This document shows, piece after piece, positions 61,224-64,000 of a stretch of 64,000 bases of DNA. Position numbers and translations under genes: made by a program. Below the pieces are notes generated by a model, which had not been told where the DNA came from, ran no database searches, and saw only the letters and a program-made list of their open reading frames with translations. How positions within the stretch are numbered: the first letter of the stretch is position 1; each line of letters starts with the position of its first letter. This stretch comes from an uncultured Lachnoclostridium sp. GTDB lineage: Bacteria > Bacillota > Clostridia > Lachnospirales > Lachnospiraceae. The DNA is taken from assembly GCA_944376715.1 (NCBI GenBank), contig CALWDO010000005.1:1-64000 (forward strand), read 5' to 3'.

Positions 61224-61772
61224 ATGATCAGTGTGATAATTGTGTTTCCGAAGCCGGAGGATGGGAAAAGTATCCGCAACCTGCTTGTCCGCCATGGATA
61301 TGATGTGGCTGCAGTATGTACGCAGGGAGCACAGGCGCTGAATTATGCCGACATGGTAAACGGCGGGATTGTGATCAGCGGATACAAGTTCCAGGATATG
61401 TATTATTTTGATTTAAAAAGTTCTCTGCCTCCGGATTTTGATATGCTGCTGCTGGCCTCTCCGCGGGTTTGCGAAGAGTGCCGGGATCAGGATATCATAC
61501 GTGTATCCATGCCTTTGAAGGTACAGGATCTGATGAGCACACTGGAAATGATGTGTGCAAGTCAGGCGAGAAAGAAGAAAAAAAAGAAAGGAAAGCCCAG
61601 GCAAAGATCGGAAGAAGAACAGAAAATTCTTTGGGAGGCCAAGGCGGTTCTGATGGAACGAAACCATATGACAGAGGAAGAAGCCCACAGATATATTCAG
61701 AAATGCAGTATGGACAGCGGAAATTCTCTGGTGGAGACTGCCCAGATGGTGATCAGCATGATAAAAATATAA
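61224..61772 (+). CDS. ANTAR-domain antiterminator response regulator
   Basis: 182 aa. A receiver-like N-terminal domain, apparently without the standard phospho-acceptor Asp pocket (SVIIVFPKPEDGKSIRNLL), a Lys-rich linker (KKKKKKGKPRQR) and a C-terminal ANTAR three-helix domain (EAKAVLMERNHMTEEEAHRY, then KCSMDSGNSLVETAQMVI). ANTAR proteins bind paired RNA hairpins and prevent termination. Placement after glnA points to nitrogen control. Confidence 0.92.
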   Translation: MISVIIVFPKPEDGKSIRNLLVRHGYDVAAVCTQGAQALNYADMVNGGIVISGYKFQDMYYFDLKSSLPPDFDMLLLASPRVCEECRDQDIIRVSMPLKVQDLMSTLEMMCASQARKKKKKKGKPRQRSEEEQKILWEAKAVLMERNHMTEEEAHRYIQKCSMDSGNSLVETAQMVISMIKI

Positions 61773-61804
61773 GGGATGTCCCTTGTATGGACGGCTTTTT
61801 TTTG
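61771..61804 (+). terminator. Probable terminator after the ANTAR gene
   Basis: AAGGGA/TCCCTT and an alternative TGTCC/GGAC(G) stem precede a run of eight T. The stem is weak, the T run strong. Confidence 0.5.
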
Positions 61805-61851
61805 ATATAGTGTGAGAAAGAACAGCCGGCTGAATTCAAGGAGGAAACAGG

Positions 61852-62703
61852 ATGAGATTTACAAAAATGCAGGGAATCGGGAATGATTATGTATACGTGG
61901 ATTGTATTCGCAGAGATTTAAAAAATCCATCGGAGATCTCACGCCTGGTCAGCGACCGCCATTTCGGAATCGGGGCGGACGGGCTGATCCTGATCCGGCC
62001 ATCGGAGCAGGCAGATTTTTGTATGGATATGTATAATGCGGACGGATCCCGGGGAGAGATGTGCGGGAACGGGATCCGCTGCGTGGCAAAGTATGTATAT
62101 GATTACGGACTGACAGATAAGGATGAGATCTCCGTGGAAACACTGGCGGGGATTAAATATCTGAAATTGACGGTGGAAGACGGAAGAGTATCCCGTGTAC
62201 GGGTAAATATGGGCGAACCGGTGCTGGAAGCCGAAAAGATTCCGGTAAGAGCTGAAAAATCTCCGGTGGTGAGAGAGCCGATCGAAGTATGCGGACGGGA
62301 CTGGGAGATGACCTGTGTCTCCATGGGGAATCCCCATGCGGTAGTCTTTATTGATACGCCGGTAAAAGAGTTCCCGTTGGAAAAATATGGTCCGTATTTT
62401 GAAAATCACGAGCGCTTTCCCAAACGGATTAATACAGAGTTTATCCGGATACTGGACCGCGGCAGTATGGAGATGCGCGTGTGGGAGCGCGGCAGCGGCG
62501 AGACGCTTGCCTGCGGCACCGGAGCGTGCGCGGCAACGGCGGCGGCCGTATTGAACGGACTCTGTGAAAGAAAAGTACTGGTTCATCTGCTGGGCGGAGA
62601 CCTGGAGATCGAATGGGACGAAAAAGACGGCTGTGTCTATATGACCGGACCGGCAGTTACGGTCTTCGAAGGCGAGATTGTCCTCCCGGACGGACTGGAG
62701 TAA
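61852..62703 (+). CDS. dapF: Diaminopimelate epimerase
   Basis: Converts LL- to meso-diaminopimelate for lysine and peptidoglycan. 283 aa. The two catalytic cysteines are in EMCGNGIRC and LACGTGACA. Start [17 protein letters not shown] is standard. SD AAGGAGG. The next gene follows 10 bases on. Confidence 0.97.
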   Translation: MRFTKMQGIGNDYVYVDCIRRDLKNPSEISRLVSDRHFGIGADGLILIRPSEQADFCMDMYNADGSRGEMCGNGIRCVAKYVYDYGLTDKDEISVETLAGIKYLKLTVEDGRVSRVRVNMGEPVLEAEKIPVRAEKSPVVREPIEVCGRDWEMTCVSMGNPHAVVFIDTPVKEFPLEKYGPYFENHERFPKRINTEFIRILDRGSMEMRVWERGSGETLACGTGACAATAAAVLNGLCERKVLVHLLGGDLEIEWDEKDGCVYMTGPAVTVFEGEIVLPDGLE

Positions 62704-62713
62704 TGGAGCGGAT

Positions 62714-64000
62714 ATGATAAAGGTCTGGAATGGATGCGTAAAAAGTGTATATGCTGTATTGTTCATCGTCCTGATCCTGCTGAGCGCATATATTTTTTAC
62801 GGAGCGCTTGATACGTTGGACGGAGCCGACGCGCTTCAGGAAGTCCTGCATGGAAAAATGGTTCCCGTATTTTTGCTGGGGACCTCTTTTCTGCTGGGCT
62901 TTTTTTTGCTCGGAGTATCCCGGCGGCTGATTCCGGTGCTGGAAAAATATGAGAAAAAAGCGGTGCCGGTTCTCTTCGGGGTGATGATCCTTTTTCAGGT
63001 GCTGACAGTTATCTGTATACGGACTTCTCTGAGATACGATCATCTGAAAATCTTCGACACAGCCGTAGCCATGCTGGATCAGGGCGTGATCGCAGATACC
63101 CATTTCAGCTCGTATTTTATGAAATATCCCAATAACATACCTATATGTCTGTTTACGTATTTCTGGCTGAAACTGGCGGAGTTGTTTCATATCCCCCGGA
63201 GCGCCTGGATGGAATACATCAAACTGGTGAACCTGTTGTTTATGAATTTCGGCATGTGGTGCGGTTACCGTATCCTGCGCCGCCATCAGCCGTCCGCTGC
63301 TCTCCGGTATCTTCTGCTTATACTGCTAAATCCGCTCTGGTATCTGCTGGGAGAGATGTATTATACTTCTACGATATCGCTGGCGTTTTCCATGGGAGCC
63401 ATATGGCTTTTTGACAGCGCGGGACGTCAGGAGATTCTTTGGAAGAAATATTTGCAATATGCGCTGGCTGGCGTTTTGCTGGCAGCCGGATACCAGATCC
63501 GCGCGACGGTTATCATCACGGCAGCGGCGCTGATGATTTATGCGGTTCTGCGGATCCGGTCCTTCCGGTACTCCAAAGGAGCGTTCAGCGTGCTGGCAGC
63601 TCTTTTGGGCGCTGTCCTGGTGTTGGGAGCATATAAGGCGGCAGAGAGACACTACGCGGGATTCGATCCTTCGGAAACGGGATATCCCGCGGTGCATTGG
63701 GTTATGATGAGCGCCCAGGGAGACGGCCAGTATAACAGCACGGATGATGCTTATACAGGTTCTTTTTCTACAAAAGAGGAGCGTACAAAGGCGGATCTGG
63801 ACAGACTGAAGGATCGTCTGGAACAGATGGGGCCGGGAGGCCTTCTGACGCTGTTCCGCAATAAACTGAGGGTGGCATTTTCAGATGGAGACGACGATTA
63901 TGCGTCTCTGTTTCAGACCATGAGGGAGGCGTCGCCGGCGCAGCAGTATATAAACGGCGGCAGGAGCGATTATCTGGCGGTTTATCTGCACAGCTATCAT
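62714..64000 (+). CDS. Polytopic membrane protein, GT39-like shape (3' end outside window)
   Basis: At least 429 codons, open to the window end. TM segments at about residues 10-32, 52-72 and 86-108, a loop with FDTAVAMLDQGVIADTHF and YFMKYPNNIPICLFTY, more TMs from about residue 120 to 310, then a soluble stretch. The layout resembles GT-C (PMT/ArnT-like) membrane glycosyltransferases; no diagnostic motif was found. It starts 10 bases after dapF. Confidence 0.7.
   Translation, partial: MIKVWNGCVKSVYAVLFIVLILLSAYIFYGALDTLDGADALQEVLHGKMVPVFLLGTSFLLGFFLLGVSRRLIPVLEKYEKKAVPVLFGVMILFQVLTVICIRTSLRYDHLKIFDTAVAMLDQGVIADTHFSSYFMKYPNNIPICLFTYFWLKLAELFHIPRSAWMEYIKLVNLLFMNFGMWCGYRILRRHQPSAALRYLLLILLNPLWYLLGEMYYTSTISLAFSMGAIWLFDSAGRQEILWKKYLQYALAGVLLAAGYQIRATVIITAAALMIYAVLRIRSFRYSKGAFSVLAALLGAVLVLGAYKAAERHYAGFDPSETGYPAVHWVMMSAQGDGQYNSTDDAYTGSFSTKEERTKADLDRLKDRLEQMGPGGLLTLFRNKLRVAFSDGDDDYASLFQTMREASPAQQYINGGRSDYLAVYLHSYH

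Noticed and set aside
61224..61772. Orthodox phosphorylated two-component response regulator
   Set aside because: The receiver-like domain lacks a clear acidic pocket and there is no kinase gene nearby; ANTAR domain kept as the main call.

Overview
The window reads as chromosome of a spore-forming, low-to-mid GC Gram-positive anaerobe of the Clostridia, most likely Lachnospiraceae. Pointers are the murB-rapZ-whiA-HPr cluster, a SleC-like cortex enzyme, a CotH-family protein, a PdaB-type deacetylase, the CdaA/CdaR c-di-AMP pair and DUF6020-type membrane proteins. The assignment rests on gene content and order only. No rRNA, tRNA or CRISPR array was seen.

Layout. 0-14.7 kb is housekeeping: uvrA (5' end cut by the window), murB-rapZ-whiA-HPr, a methyltransferase, Hsp33, NAD synthetase, a SleC-like protein, an MreB/Mbl actin, RecD2 and ComF. 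14.7-18.3 kb is a c-di-AMP operon: two unknown membrane proteins, then cdaA and cdaR. 18.3-28.3 kb is surface-polymer biology: a DUF2142 membrane protein, three overlapping GT2 glycosyltransferases, a HAD phosphatase, CotH on the minus strand and a DUF6020-type membrane protein.

28.9-52.15 kb is a 23.2-kb integrated mobile element. It splits a polysaccharide deacetylase gene of the sporulation PdaB type: the 3' part is at 28334-28918 and the 5' part at 52147-52337, both on the minus strand. An 8-bp direct repeat (TTTCCCCA) marks both junctions, and joining the halves at it restores one 255-codon frame through the first catalytic motif. The element carries a large serine recombinase, two excisionase-like HTH proteins, MobC and a minimal relaxase, ParA/ParB, a recombination set (YqaJ, RecT, RadC-like, DUF932), an SOS-type DNA polymerase IV, an AT-rich two-gene AAA+ ATPase cassette between palindromes, an AAA/PD-(D/E)XK protein, a P-type ATPase resembling the Na,K-ATPase subfamily with two RCK proteins, and a pentapeptide-repeat HEPN-like protein. 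No type IV secretion genes were seen, so it looks like an integrative mobilizable element. Its insertion in a sporulation gene invites comparison with the skin element of sigK.

52.4-64 kb returns to the chromosome: an LCP cell-wall ligase, a tightly overlapping thrE/thrE2/lrgA/lrgB operon, YitT, a dolichol-phosphate-mannose-synthase-like GT2 with a second DUF6020 paralogue, a Cys/Pro-rich small protein, glutamine synthetase with an ANTAR regulator, DapF, and a membrane protein cut by the window end.
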